Source: Pyxicephalus adspersus (Eukaryota > Chordata > Amphibia > Anura > Pyxicephalidae). Taken from it: a stretch of 64,000 bases of DNA. A program made the position numbers and the translations under genes. The notes under the pieces were generated by a model that had not been told where the DNA came from, did no database searches, and was given only the letters and a program-made list of their open reading frames with translations. Shown here in pieces: positions 40,901 through 49,224 of this stretch. Location: NCBI RefSeq assembly GCF_032062135.1, contig NC_092860.1, forward strand, positions 1,021,277 to 1,085,276. Reading direction: 5' to 3'. The number at the start of each line of letters is the position of its first letter. Position 1 is the first letter of the stretch.

Positions 40901-41900
40901 CCCCAGCATGTCCTCTTCTTCCGGATCCGACCCTCTGCACCCCAGCAATATGGACCTTTTGGACCTCAGAAGATCTTTGTTTTTAAGAATTGACTCTTTT
41001 CATTCCAGTTTGTTTCCTTTTTTCAACATGATCTCTCCTCATGCCAGCATGTCCCCTTCCTCCACATAGTCCCTAGGCTTCTGCATGTGCCACCCACTTC
41101 TTTTAGTTTGGTCCCAGCAGACCCCTGCATGTTCCCTTCTTCTAGCAGGATTCCTCCACACCTCAGCATGTTCCCTCCAGAGCTCAGCATATCCCCCTTC
41201 TCCCATCATGGTCCCTCCCATCCCAGTTATGTCCCCTTTCTTCCAGCATGACTCATCCCTTAGCTTAAGGCTGGCCCATCCTCACATGTATCCTGCCCTC
41301 AGTGTTACCCCCTTGTCCTCTTCTCCCAGCCCAGACCCTCCACAACCCAGCATGGCCACCCTGCAACATGGATCTTTTGGACCCCAAAAAGTCTTTTTCA
41401 ATAATGGACCTATCTTTTACAGTTTGTCCCTCATCCCCTAGCTTCAGGTTTGTCTATCTCAGTCATGTACCCAGACCCCCAGTGTGACCCCACCTGCAGA
41501 ACCCCCATTGTGACCCCCCCTCTGCAGACCCCCAGTGTGACACCAGCTCCCCTCCCCCTGGCCCCAGCATTCCTCTATTGCCTCTTTATATCTGCCCCTT
41601 CCCCTGTTTGGCCACCCATGAACCCAGGATTGCCCCCACAACTCCCGCCTCCATCAGGGACCTGTTGTACTCGGAGAAGAGGTAGAGGGAGGCACCGGAG
41701 TCCCGGCTCCCAGCGGCCACCGCCTGCACAAAGAAGGTGTGGGGTCCCAGGGCAGCAGTACTCTGCTTCTCCTTGTTCTTGATGTGCCGAAGGGGTTCCC
41801 GAGGCGCCTTGTTCTTACGGCCGCTGAAGGCCCGAACCTCGGTCTGCAACATGATGTTAGGCCGGCAAAGGCGCCTCCAAAGCAGGCCTGACAACCCCAT
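22902..41900 (-). CDS. ELAC2: ELAC2, tRNase Z long form, complete in 24 exons
   Basis: ELAC2 is the metallo-beta-lactamase endonuclease that removes 3' trailers from nuclear and mitochondrial tRNA precursors. Exons in gene order: 41662-41900, 40023-40073, 39867-39937, 38996-39060, 37306-37363, 37086-37154, 36856-36888, 36169-36224, 35573-35631, 34446-34518, 34252-34364, 33508-33606, 33186-33324, 33024-33106, 32005-32126, 30583-30679, 30174-30312, 28468-28506, 28278-28387, 28028-28127, 27644-27758, 26670-26748, 25787-25931, 22902-23108. All borders are GT-AG and all phases join, giving 786 codons plus stop (human 826 residues, also 24 exons). Seen: basic N-terminus like a mitochondrial presequence; PxKxRN loop at residues 462-467 (PMKTRN); HxHxDH metal motif at 515-520 (HIHADH); SGDTKPC at 631-637; HEAT at 652-655; HFSQRY at 691-696. 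A gap lies in intron 1 only. No frame break is seen. Confidence 0.97.
23583..23935 (+). mobile_element. CR1/L2-type LINE 3' fragment
   Basis: This matches the 3' part of the LINE at 34593-35566 ('ttgtgctttgcctgcaaatc', 'aatgacctactaatgacttc', 'cataacctcatca', 'ccctcactacttcccaccat'). It contains a local 32-bp tandem duplication (about 23621-23690). It lies in ELAC2 intron 23, antisense to the gene. Confidence 0.75.
25229..25475 (+). mobile_element. tRNA-derived SINE
   Basis: The head carries a pol III B-box-like 'ggttcgaatctc' (about 25258), followed by 'tgcatggagtttgcaggtt' and 'cccacattccaaaaacatgc'. The tail includes 'ggcactatattaatatgg' and 'aataataatt'. It is antisense to ELAC2 in intron 23. 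Other copies are at 26228-26560, 50126-50458 and 57302-57575. Confidence 0.8.
25561..25800 (-). repeat. 30-bp tandem array overlapping the ELAC2 exon 23 splice donor
   Basis: Eight consecutive 30-bp blocks, starting at 25561, 25591, 25621, 25651, 25681, 25711, 25741 and 25771. The seven from 25591 to 25771 align with no indel. The last block (25771-25800) contains the real exon 23 end and donor; the others lie in intron 23. On the minus strand each unit resembles the exon end 'gaccacatgcgg' plus the first intron bases 'gtgagttacc'. In frame they encode decapeptides such as [10 protein letters not shown] and [10 protein letters not shown] after the true exon end SFDHMR. See the findings for the loss of donor GT in the derived units. 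Confidence 0.85.
26228..26560 (-). mobile_element. tRNA-derived SINE, near full length
   Basis: On the minus strand it starts with a 'tggctcagttgttagcac' A-box region and a 'ggttcaaatct' B-box. It ends with 'gacatattggcac..agataaatactgtgtaatattatt'. The copy lies in ELAC2 intron 22 in sense orientation, about 110 bases downstream of exon 22. Confidence 0.85.
29035..29925. mobile_element. Inverted-repeat element containing a nested hAT-like MITE
   Basis: The segment 29040-29083 ('aacacttcttaatattaaat' onwards) is the reverse complement, with few changes, of 29879-29917. The pair of arms encloses about 800 bp that includes the hAT-like MITE at 29179-29499. No transposase frame is seen. It lies in ELAC2 intron 17, between exons 17 and 18. 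Confidence 0.6.
29179..29499. mobile_element. hAT-like MITE with 8-bp target duplication
   Basis: It begins 'cagtggtcgccaacctttt', a terminus common to vertebrate hAT elements, and ends with a degraded inverse of it ('...ccagtgggggatagctg'). Flanks are 'atctagag' (29171-29178) and 'atctaggg' (29500-29507), an 8-bp duplication with one change. The 8-bp length fits hAT. It is non-autonomous. Confidence 0.78.
30903..31296. mobile_element. piggyBac-like MITE flanked by TTAA
   Basis: The left end is TTAA followed by 'cccccctgacggtatt'. The right end, read on the other strand, is TTAA followed by 'ccccccggcagtctaa'. TTAA targets with CCC-starting inverted termini fit piggyBac-type elements. The interior is AT-rich and without an ORF. 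It lies in ELAC2 intron 15. Confidence 0.7.
31378..31637. repeat. Long inverted repeat (fold-back element)
   Basis: The arms are about 31378-31487 ('ctggatttatatgtctaaaa' onwards) and 31522-31637 (its complement), with a short loop. The stem is about 110 bp. A TTAA and 'ccgcccagaagg' just outside the right arm (about 31648-31663) resemble the piggyBac-like terminus nearby, so this may be a second member of that family. Confidence 0.7.
34593..35566 (+). mobile_element. CR1/L2-type LINE 3' half filling ELAC2 intron 9
   Basis: The translation has the late reverse-transcriptase pattern: [20 protein letters not shown], then [20 protein letters not shown], then [12 protein letters not shown], then [15 protein letters not shown] and [12 protein letters not shown] 3' UTR ('taagctcttcgggtcagggt') and an AATAAT microsatellite tail follow. 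The frame is broken by a tandem repeat of 28 bp (34838-35005). The element lies antisense in ELAC2 intron 9, and its tail ends at the exon 9 donor. Confidence 0.86.
34838..35005. repeat. 28-bp tandem repeat within the LINE, six copies
   Basis: The motif 'tacacagcctgcccacctac' starts at 34841, 34869, 34897, 34925, 34953 (variant) and 34981, an exact 28-bp period. It interrupts the LINE reading frame just after NAAA. Confidence 0.92.
38636..38705 (-). mobile_element. LINE/SINE 3' tail fragment
   Basis: A microsatellite of AAT units joined to 'atagcgccaacatattacgc' marks the common 3' end of the resident LINE and SINE families. It lies in ELAC2 intron 4. Confidence 0.65.
40111..40526. other. 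Assembly gap (416 N) in ELAC2 intron 1
   Basis: A run of N between ELAC2 exons 1 and 2. It borders a 42-bp tandem array, which is a plausible reason for the gap. No ELAC2 codon is missing, because exons 1 and 2 join in phase. Confidence 0.99.
40527..41640. repeat. 42-bp tandem array grading into decayed repeats
   Basis: From 40527 to about 40780 there are six units of 42 bp ('attggccccttcgcacccca' plus 'gcatatcctcctcctcttccag'). Further right the same theme ('ccagcatgtccccttctt', 'agcatggtccctcc') continues irregularly to about 41640. Frames across it are open in several registers and should not be called genes. It lies in ELAC2 intron 1. Confidence 0.85.
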
Positions 41901-42130
41901 TCACACCGGAGAAACTTCAGGTCACCAGAGCACGTGCTTTCCCGTCATCCAATCAGCGTCCGTCGCCACGCCTGACCCCCCCTTGCTGTCAACCAATCTG
42001 TGTCCGGGGTCCCAAGTGACAGAAAGACATTTCTCCAGTCATAGACCCGCTTCTTTTCTCACAGAGTCACCGGCAGCCAATGTGAACATGGCGATTCGGG
42101 AGCCCGGACAACAATCTACCAATCAGTGTT
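41901..42130 (-). promoter_or_regulatory. ELAC2: ELAC2 promoter region with several CCAAT boxes
   Basis: Just upstream of the ELAC2 start codon, CCAAT occurs on the + strand at 41949, 41993, 42078 and 42119 (inverted relative to the gene), three of them in NF-Y-type contexts (CCAATCA or CCAATCT). The region is GC-richer than its surroundings and has no TATA box in an obvious place. This is typical of housekeeping promoters. Confidence 0.55.
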
Positions 42131-42359
42131 CAGTCGATAGGGCATCCAACCAACCAGCTTTTTTTGCCCCGTTCAATCTCCACTCTATTTTTCTACTAGT
42201 GCTTATCCTCTGCGTCTCATACTTCCTGGCTTCTCCTGGTTACTATGGACACAAAGCCCACCCCTTTCATTGACTGACAGGCGACGGAGCCCATAGGATG
42301 GCAAGTCCCATCCACACGCAAGTGAATTTATTCAGAAGGAGAATATCTGCCTAGAGAGG

Positions 42360-42678
42360 AATATAATATAAAATAATATAATACAATTTATTACAATACA
42401 ATATAAAATAATATACTATAATATAGTATATATAGATAGTGTCCTGGCTGGGATTCGAACCTGGGACCCAGCGCTGCAAAGACCACCACAATACAATATA
42501 ATATAATATAATACAATTGATTATACTCCAATTAATTACAATACAATATATTATAAAATAATATAATACAATATAAAATAATATACTATAATATAAAGCA
42601 ATATAATACAATATATTATAAAATAATATAATACAATATAATATAATAATTTAGAGGACTCCAAACCATTTAAATAAA
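42360..42678. repeat. AT-rich satellite with an embedded SINE head
   Basis: Irregular repeats of 'aatataatacaatataaaat' run up to the gap at 42679. They are interrupted at about 42439-42490 by the tRNA-like head of the SINE in reverse orientation (B-box 'ggttcgaatcc' on the minus strand). Confidence 0.8.
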
Positions 42679-43129
42679 NNNNNNNNNNNNNNNNNNNNNN
42701 NNNNNNNNNNNNNNNNNNNNNNNNNNNNNNNNNNNNNNNNNNNNNNNNNNNNNNNNNNNNNNNNNNNNNNNNNNNNNNNNNNNNNNNNNNNNNNNNNNNN
42801 NNNNNNNNNNNNNNNNNNNNNNNNNNNNNNNNNNNNNNNNNNNNNNNNNNNNNNNNNNNNNNNNNNNNNNNNNNNNNNNNNNNNNNNNNNNNNNNNNNNN
42901 NNNNNNNNNNNNNNNNNNNNNNNNNNNNNNNNNNNNNNNNNNNNNNNNNNNNNNNNNNNNNNNNNNNNNNNNNNNNNNNNNNNNNNNNNNNNNNNNNNNN
43001 NNNNNNNNNNNNNNNNNNNNNNNNNNNNNNNNNNNNNNNNNNNNNNNNNNNNNNNNNNNNNNNNNNNNNNNNNNNNNNNNNNNNNNNNNNNNNNNNNNNN
43101 NNNNNNNNNNNNNNNNNNNNNNNNNNNNN
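42679..43129. other. Assembly gap (451 N)
   Basis: A run of N following AT-rich satellite DNA. ORFs through it are artefacts. Confidence 0.99.
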
Positions 43130-43721
43130 TTGCAAAGTGAACCATCATCACATTCACTGAGCTGAGATATTCCTCGCAGGGCGATATTCTACTTTGCTAA
43201 GTGAACAGCCTGAATCTTATTGTCTCTTCTTTCTAGCTGTCTGTTAGCAGCCTGCTGCTCCTTAAATATAAATCAAGGTCATGTGACGGGGTTTTTGGGT
43301 TAAAGATCTATTTTGTATTCTCAGCCCCGCGCTGGGTTCAGTCTGTGTGGCCCCATGTGAGCCATTTCCAGCGGCAGCTTCGGTGGAGCGATAAGCACAT
43401 TTTCTCCGATTGTCCTAATGACGTGATTTGTGATCTCATAAACAGCTTGGCGACTGCAGGGCCCCGGGACCTACAGCTGGGGGGGCCACAGGGCAAAGGT
43501 CACATCCCAAAAAACTTGGCACGACAAGAAAGGATTCCAGGAGGGGGCGACGGTGATGTGTCAGTGATTTCCGAGGACAGCCGGACCCCCCATGGTACAG
43601 AAACTGCACATGGGGGGGTAAAGGGGGCAAATCCTATAAATATGATGATCCCCATTCATTTGTGACTCTGTCACTCAGCATAGGGAATATAAAAGGATAT
43701 AAGGCTATATAAATCCTGTGT

Positions 43722-43758
<37 letters not shown>

Positions 43759-44967
43759 GTAATATTAATATAAAAGGAGAAAACATAATAATAAAGAAAA
43801 CAAAAACTCCTCCGGGGATCAAAGTGTAAGAAAGTGAGGGGCTGCAGCTGGGGCCGATCTGTGTCAGACATTGGTGATCACAGCCCAGAGACGCACCGAT
43901 GGGGTCACCACTGCCCCGCATCTCAGTCCAGGAAGTAATGGTGATCCCGGGTGATGCCTGAACAGAGATGGTGCTGTGCTCAGATCTGTTATCACTCTGT
44001 ATGACCCCATGGGGGGGGGTTATTATATTTATTAGGGGTCAATTTTACCTGCAGCAGAGCGCCCTCATGTGACTTCATATGGAACTAAACTCTACTGCTA
44101 AACTGCTGTGTGGGGGTGAGCTGAGGTCATAATGTGCGAATACAGACTGCATACCTATACAGCATAGTACTTACCTCTAAATGTGCCCCCCCAGGGGTGA
44201 GTGGTATAGTCCGGCCATTTTACCACATACACCCCCTGCTTGTTCCCACAACAACCCATAAACCCAAAGAGACTGACACCAATGCTGGGGTATTATTGCA
44301 CCCATTGCATCAATGCTGGGGTATTGAGCAGAGTACATAGAGGTCAGAGGATTATACAGCAGGGACACAGGAGAGGGGACATAGAGCAGAGTACATAGAG
44401 GTCAGAGGATTGCAGAGCAGAGATACAGTAGAGGGGATTACATGGAGCAGAGTACTGAGAGAACATTGTATGGTACAGCAGAGACACAGGAGAGGGTACT
44501 CCGAGGTCAGAGGAATGTACTGTGTAGGAAGAATAAGAGGAGTACTCAGAGAATCATATGATGTAGTGCAGAGATACAGGACAGGGTATTAAATGAGCGC
44601 TCAGAGATTGCTGTGTTGCACTACCCAGATAAAGGAGAGAGTTCTGTATAGGGCAGAGTACAGAGAGAACTTTGTATTGTACTGCAGAGGACAGAGGATT
44701 GTACTGTAGATACAGGAGGGGGAGCAGAGTAGTCAGAGAACATTGTGATGTATTGCAGAGATAAATTCATGGGTTCTATATGGAGAAGAGCACTCAGGGA
44801 ACAATCTGTTTGACTGAGGAGATACAGGAGAGGGTATTAGAAGTCCTCAGGAACCATTGTGTTGTAAGAGAGGAAATTAGAATAAGTCAGAGCACTCAGA
44901 TAATGTTGTGTTATGCTGCGGAGAAAGGGACTAGAAAAGTGCTGCGTAATAATTATATATATTGTTT

Positions 44968-44998
<31 letters not shown>

Positions 44999-47180
44999 GA
45001 AGAAGCAGAGAACATTTGTTGTATTACAGATTTATTGAACTTCCTTCAATGTAATAATTTGGATTTTATCTTATAATAAATGAGTAATAATTTCAATGTA
45101 TTTTGATTCTACATCTTGCGCTGTGAAAAGGAAATAAAATAATTGGTAAAACAAGGTTGTCACCATAAAGTATCTGGGGGTCTATGTAAAAAACGGGGTG
45201 TTAGGCTGGGGTGACAGTCTAAATGAAATATAAAAAAAACATCATTTTCATTTTCTATAAATTAAAGTCTAAATCGGAAACAATTCTAAAGTTCCTAGCC
45301 AACTTTTCATGTTAACTTATTTCCAGGAAATTAAAACACTTTTCCCTTATTTAGGGCTTCCTACCCCAACCCCCCCCCCCGGCAGTGTTGGGTACAATTT
45401 TGTTTCTGGAAAACTTGTAGAGTCAGCAAAGTAAATTTGGAAAATGGAGAAAATTTGTCTAATTTTCAAGGAGAATTTTTCCATTTGCAGATTTTCTGAG
45501 CAAAATCAATTTTGCAAAAATCTCCTCCCTATCCCTACAGAGGAGCAGAGCCCCCGAAATGTGTCGGCTTTATGTGAACTTGTTTGTGGATTAAATTGAT
45601 GGTTTGGTGATTTAATTGTGGATTCATTTAAATATTATGATGATCAGCACAGCTCCCGGTGCAGATATATTCACACATTTCTAATCCTCTGCCTGGAAGA
45701 ATCCATAATTCCCAGATCCCATAATGATCCCTCGCAGACCTGGTAAATGACACATACGTGTCGGCCATATGTGTGGTCCCTACAAGTGAGAAGCTTAATG
45801 CCCTCTAATGTGGCAAATCATAAAACAAGGACAAGAGACAGCAAAGTGCACGGCCTGCTGCTTTATGCCCGCCACGTTCCAGCCGTCACCGGGCCCTGCT
45901 TTCATTCCTAAACCAAACACAGCGAGCTGAAGAAGTGCAGACCGAGGGCCAGCAGATAGAGCGCAGCTCAGCCCTGACATTTATGTGAATATCGTGTTAT
46001 ATAAACACCGCTCTTAGCATGTTACATCACATTCATCATGGTGAATGTGTGCCGGAGAGGTGGAAAGAATGGACTTCTGTTTTTTTGCTGTACTTTTTTC
46101 TGCTATTGTCTGATGTACACAGCTCTGTGCAAAGTATTGCTGGACCCACAAAAACTCTGAAACCCCCAACAGTGAGATCTGACCAATAGGATTCCCAGAA
46201 CTCTGACAGCAGAGAATCAGAGACACAAACTACTGGGGGAAATCTCCCCATTGTGGGAGGGGCAGAGACACAAACTACTGGGGAAATCTCCCCATTGTGG
46301 GAGGGGCAGAGACACAAACTACTGGGGCATTGTGGGAGGGGCAGAGACACAAACTACTGAGGAAATCTCCCCATTGTGGGAGGGGCAGAGACACAAACTA
46401 CTGGGGGAAATCTCCCCATTATGGGAGGGGCAGAGACACAAACCACTGGGGCTCAGGTTTGTATAAATAAGTTAGAAGAGTCCCTGTCATTATTAATATA
46501 TCACTTTATAAATATGCTAAATAGGTAAAAATAAAGTAATGTGGGTTACTTTTCTTGCCTTTCCCCCATATTTAGCTTTGCACCCCATTTCCCATCCAGT
46601 GGGTTTTGTGTCCCGGACGTTTTGAATCCCTGAAAAATGAAATAAAATAAAACAATAAACCCCTCTCCTTGCACATGACACGTTCCAGACGTTCAGCGCA
46701 GAGCACATTGCCCTCTCGTTATTTTCCTGATGCTCTGCCAAGCCGTGCCATGCACTGGGAATCATTTTTTATGTTATGATATGTGTACACTGGCCGAGCA
46801 GCAGTATAAGCACAATGACGATAGCCATGCTACATGGCTTGGAAAAATGGAAGAAATTGATGGCATCATTAGGCACATTCTCTCCGTGATTTTTATTTCA
46901 CCTACGTCAGCCGAGTTTAAAAAAAAAAAACTTTAAAATACTCTGAGCAGGAATGGCGGGCAATGAGCTCTCTGCATTGTGTATAACACAGGAGAAAACC
47001 TGAAAATGATGGTCACGTGTTAACGGGATATCCTGTACACAAATATATTCAATGGCTTCAGGACGGGCAGATTTATTATGACATATGATCAGATTATGGA
47101 TTCTTTACTGTACAGGAAGCTGTGCTGGGGAGTCTTTGCTAACAATTGTCTTTATCATGGATCCCTAAACATTATAAATT
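43130..47180. other. Intergenic between ELAC2 and MYOCD, tandem repeats only
   Basis: No coding exon was recognised. Contents: an (AAT)n microsatellite at about 43722-43758; a decayed minisatellite at about 44330-44930 built on 'agcagagtacatagaggtca' and 'gcagagatacaggagaggg'; an (AAT)n tract at about 44970-44998; a C-run near 45370; and the 45-bp array at 46220-46450. ARHGAP44, which separates these genes in human, was not found. Confidence 0.5.
46220..46450. repeat. 45-bp tandem repeat, about five copies
   Basis: Units contain 'gggaggggcagagacacaaa' and 'ctactgggggaaatctcccc'. One unit is shortened. Copies are nearly identical. Confidence 0.88.
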
Positions 47181-47184
47181 CCTT

Positions 47185-47340
47185 TATTATTATTATTATT
47201 ATTAATAAACAGGATTTATATAGCGCCAACATATTACGCAGCGCTGTACATTAAATAGGGGCAGCAAATGGCAGACAGTGACACAGGAGGAGGAGAGGAC
47301 CCTGCCCCGAAGAGCTTACAATCTAGGAGGTGGGGGAAAT
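47185..47340 (-). mobile_element. LINE 3' end fragment
   Basis: AAT microsatellite, then 'atagcgccaacatattacgc', then 'cctgccccgaagagcttaca' and 'ctaggaggtggggg'. This is the reverse complement of the 3' UTR of the LINE at 34593-35566. Confidence 0.8.
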
Positions 47341-48372
47341 TGTTAATGTTGGATTTAGATTATTTTAATATTTGTCAGATTGTGGATTATTGGTGGTAAT
47401 AAATTGTTGGATCTAAGGGTGGTCAAGATTTAAATTCTTTTTTGTAAAAGCAATTGCAATTTTGTTTTAAAGTTTAGCTAACTTGTTACTTTTATCACTT
47501 TATATTTTATTTATGCTATAGGCCAGTTTACCTTGTGATGATGCCAATAAATGTTAAATATATATTATTAATCGGGGAATCTGACATTCTCTCTAACATT
47601 CCCTGGTGGGAATCAATCACACATGCATCTGGAAGATTCCCTGTTTTATAGAGATCCCTGCATGTTATTAGATCTGATATTATTTTTAGGTGTGTATATA
47701 ATAATGAACTAATACACACATTGTGCTTTTATTGGGGCAATTGTTTTATTGTTTCACCAGAATTATTTCATTTTCTAATTAACAGACAAAAAAATATAAA
47801 AATAAGAACAAGGTTAGAAAATGAGAAAAACATACATGTGCTATTTCCCACTTGCGGTTTTATGTTAAATATTTTTACTGTAAAAAAACACATTTTATAA
47901 TTTGTCTTTGTAACTTGATATGAAAATGTAAGCAATTCCACAAGCATTTGCCTTTATTATTTATTCTTTATTATATTCTTTATAATTATAATTATTATAT
48001 TCTTTATTATTTATTATATACTTTATTTGAGGTGCAGTTGGAGTAGTGCTATCACATCCCTTAACCTTTATATATCTTTGATTCTCCAAAGTCATTCATT
48101 TGGCAACATTGAAAAAAATTAAAAAAAATGAAAAAAAGCAAAATTATGATAGAAAATAAAGGGATAATGAGGGAATTGGATAAATAAATGTAACATTCTG
48201 TGAGCTCATACAATGAAACGGATTATTTTATCAATTGAACGTCACAGGTTATCTGCAGGTGTCATGCTGCGTTCTGATTGGTCAATGTGAGCTGAAAGGG
48301 GGTCCTCATAGGTCCAATCTAATGTCAGTCAGTATTTAGAACAATAGACCCAATTCACATCCCCAAGTCCCA

Positions 48373-48603
48373 GGCAACGGGTCTGTATTATTAAAGTTCT
48401 CCAAGACTGGAGACGATACACTTTCATCAGTGAAGCTGGGTGATCCAACAAACCTGGAATGGATTTCTTCAAAGTCATTTGCTAATTTCTATCAAATGTT
48501 TTCAATCCTGGACCAAATCAATTCCAGGTTTGCTGGATCACCCAGCTTCACTGATGAAAGTGTATCCTCTCCAGTCTTGGGGAGCTTTAATAAATCAGGC
48601 GTG
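48373..48603. mobile_element. MITE of the ctgatttattaaag family
   Basis: The inverted arms ('tattaaagttctccaagact' against 'agtcttggggagctttaata') and inner arms around 'cttcatcagtgaagctgggt' match the MITE at 14755-14968. The element can fold along most of its length. Confidence 0.8.
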
Positions 48604-48835
48604 TTATGTGTGTATTGTATACTGCAATAAATTAAAATGTATCTAATGCCAACAACAAAAAATGTACTGCAGCTTATTTGTACTTGGATGTAGCGGCTGC
48701 ATTCGTTTTATTCCAGTTATTTTTTTAAAATAATTTTTGCAATTTTCTGTCCCCGGGTGACACCGCACATTTACTTGTAGTGTATACAAGAGCAGAAAGG
48801 TCTCCATCCCTCAATATTCTTCTTCATTACATAGA

Positions 48836-48963
48836 GACCTGATTTATCAAAGCTATGATGGACTATCATGGATTTTAGGAAATCCATTCCAAGTTTGCTG
48901 GAATCCCCAGGTTCACCCATGATCTATCTTTTGAAGTCTTGAAGAGCCTAAATAAATCAGGCA
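48836..48963. mobile_element. Short relative of the same MITE family
   Basis: It begins 'cctgatttatcaaagc' and ends with the inverse 'agcctaaataaatcaggc'. It is about 128 bp long with a different interior, so it is either an internal deletion or a sister family. Confidence 0.65.
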
Positions 48964-49224
48964 CAGAGAGAGGGGTTCTGTAGTTCTAATTCTGATAATA
49001 ACACTGCAGAGCTAACAAGACAGAACAAAACCGGGTTTCTGGAAAAAAAATTCCAAGGGGGCAAATAATAAAGTATAAATAATAAATAAACTCCATTGGC
49101 TGCATTGCACCTTATATGCATTACAAAACTTTGAAGAATTTGTTCCATCCGACTCTCCACCATCCCTGGTGCCCCACGTGAGGCGCGACATTTATAAATA
49201 ATTCACCCACCATTCACTCTTTTT

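Noticed and set aside
39789..41069. 426-codon open frame and its overlapping partners
   Set aside because: Most of their length is the N gap; the rest is ELAC2 exon 2-3 DNA in a wrong frame plus a 42-bp tandem repeat.
42551..43157. Open frames of 168-194 codons
   Set aside because: Composed of N and AT-rich repeat.
43345..43665. 106-codon + strand frame in the ELAC2-MYOCD spacer
   Set aside because: Checked as a possible ARHGAP44 or other gene remnant; no recognisable motif or exon borders.
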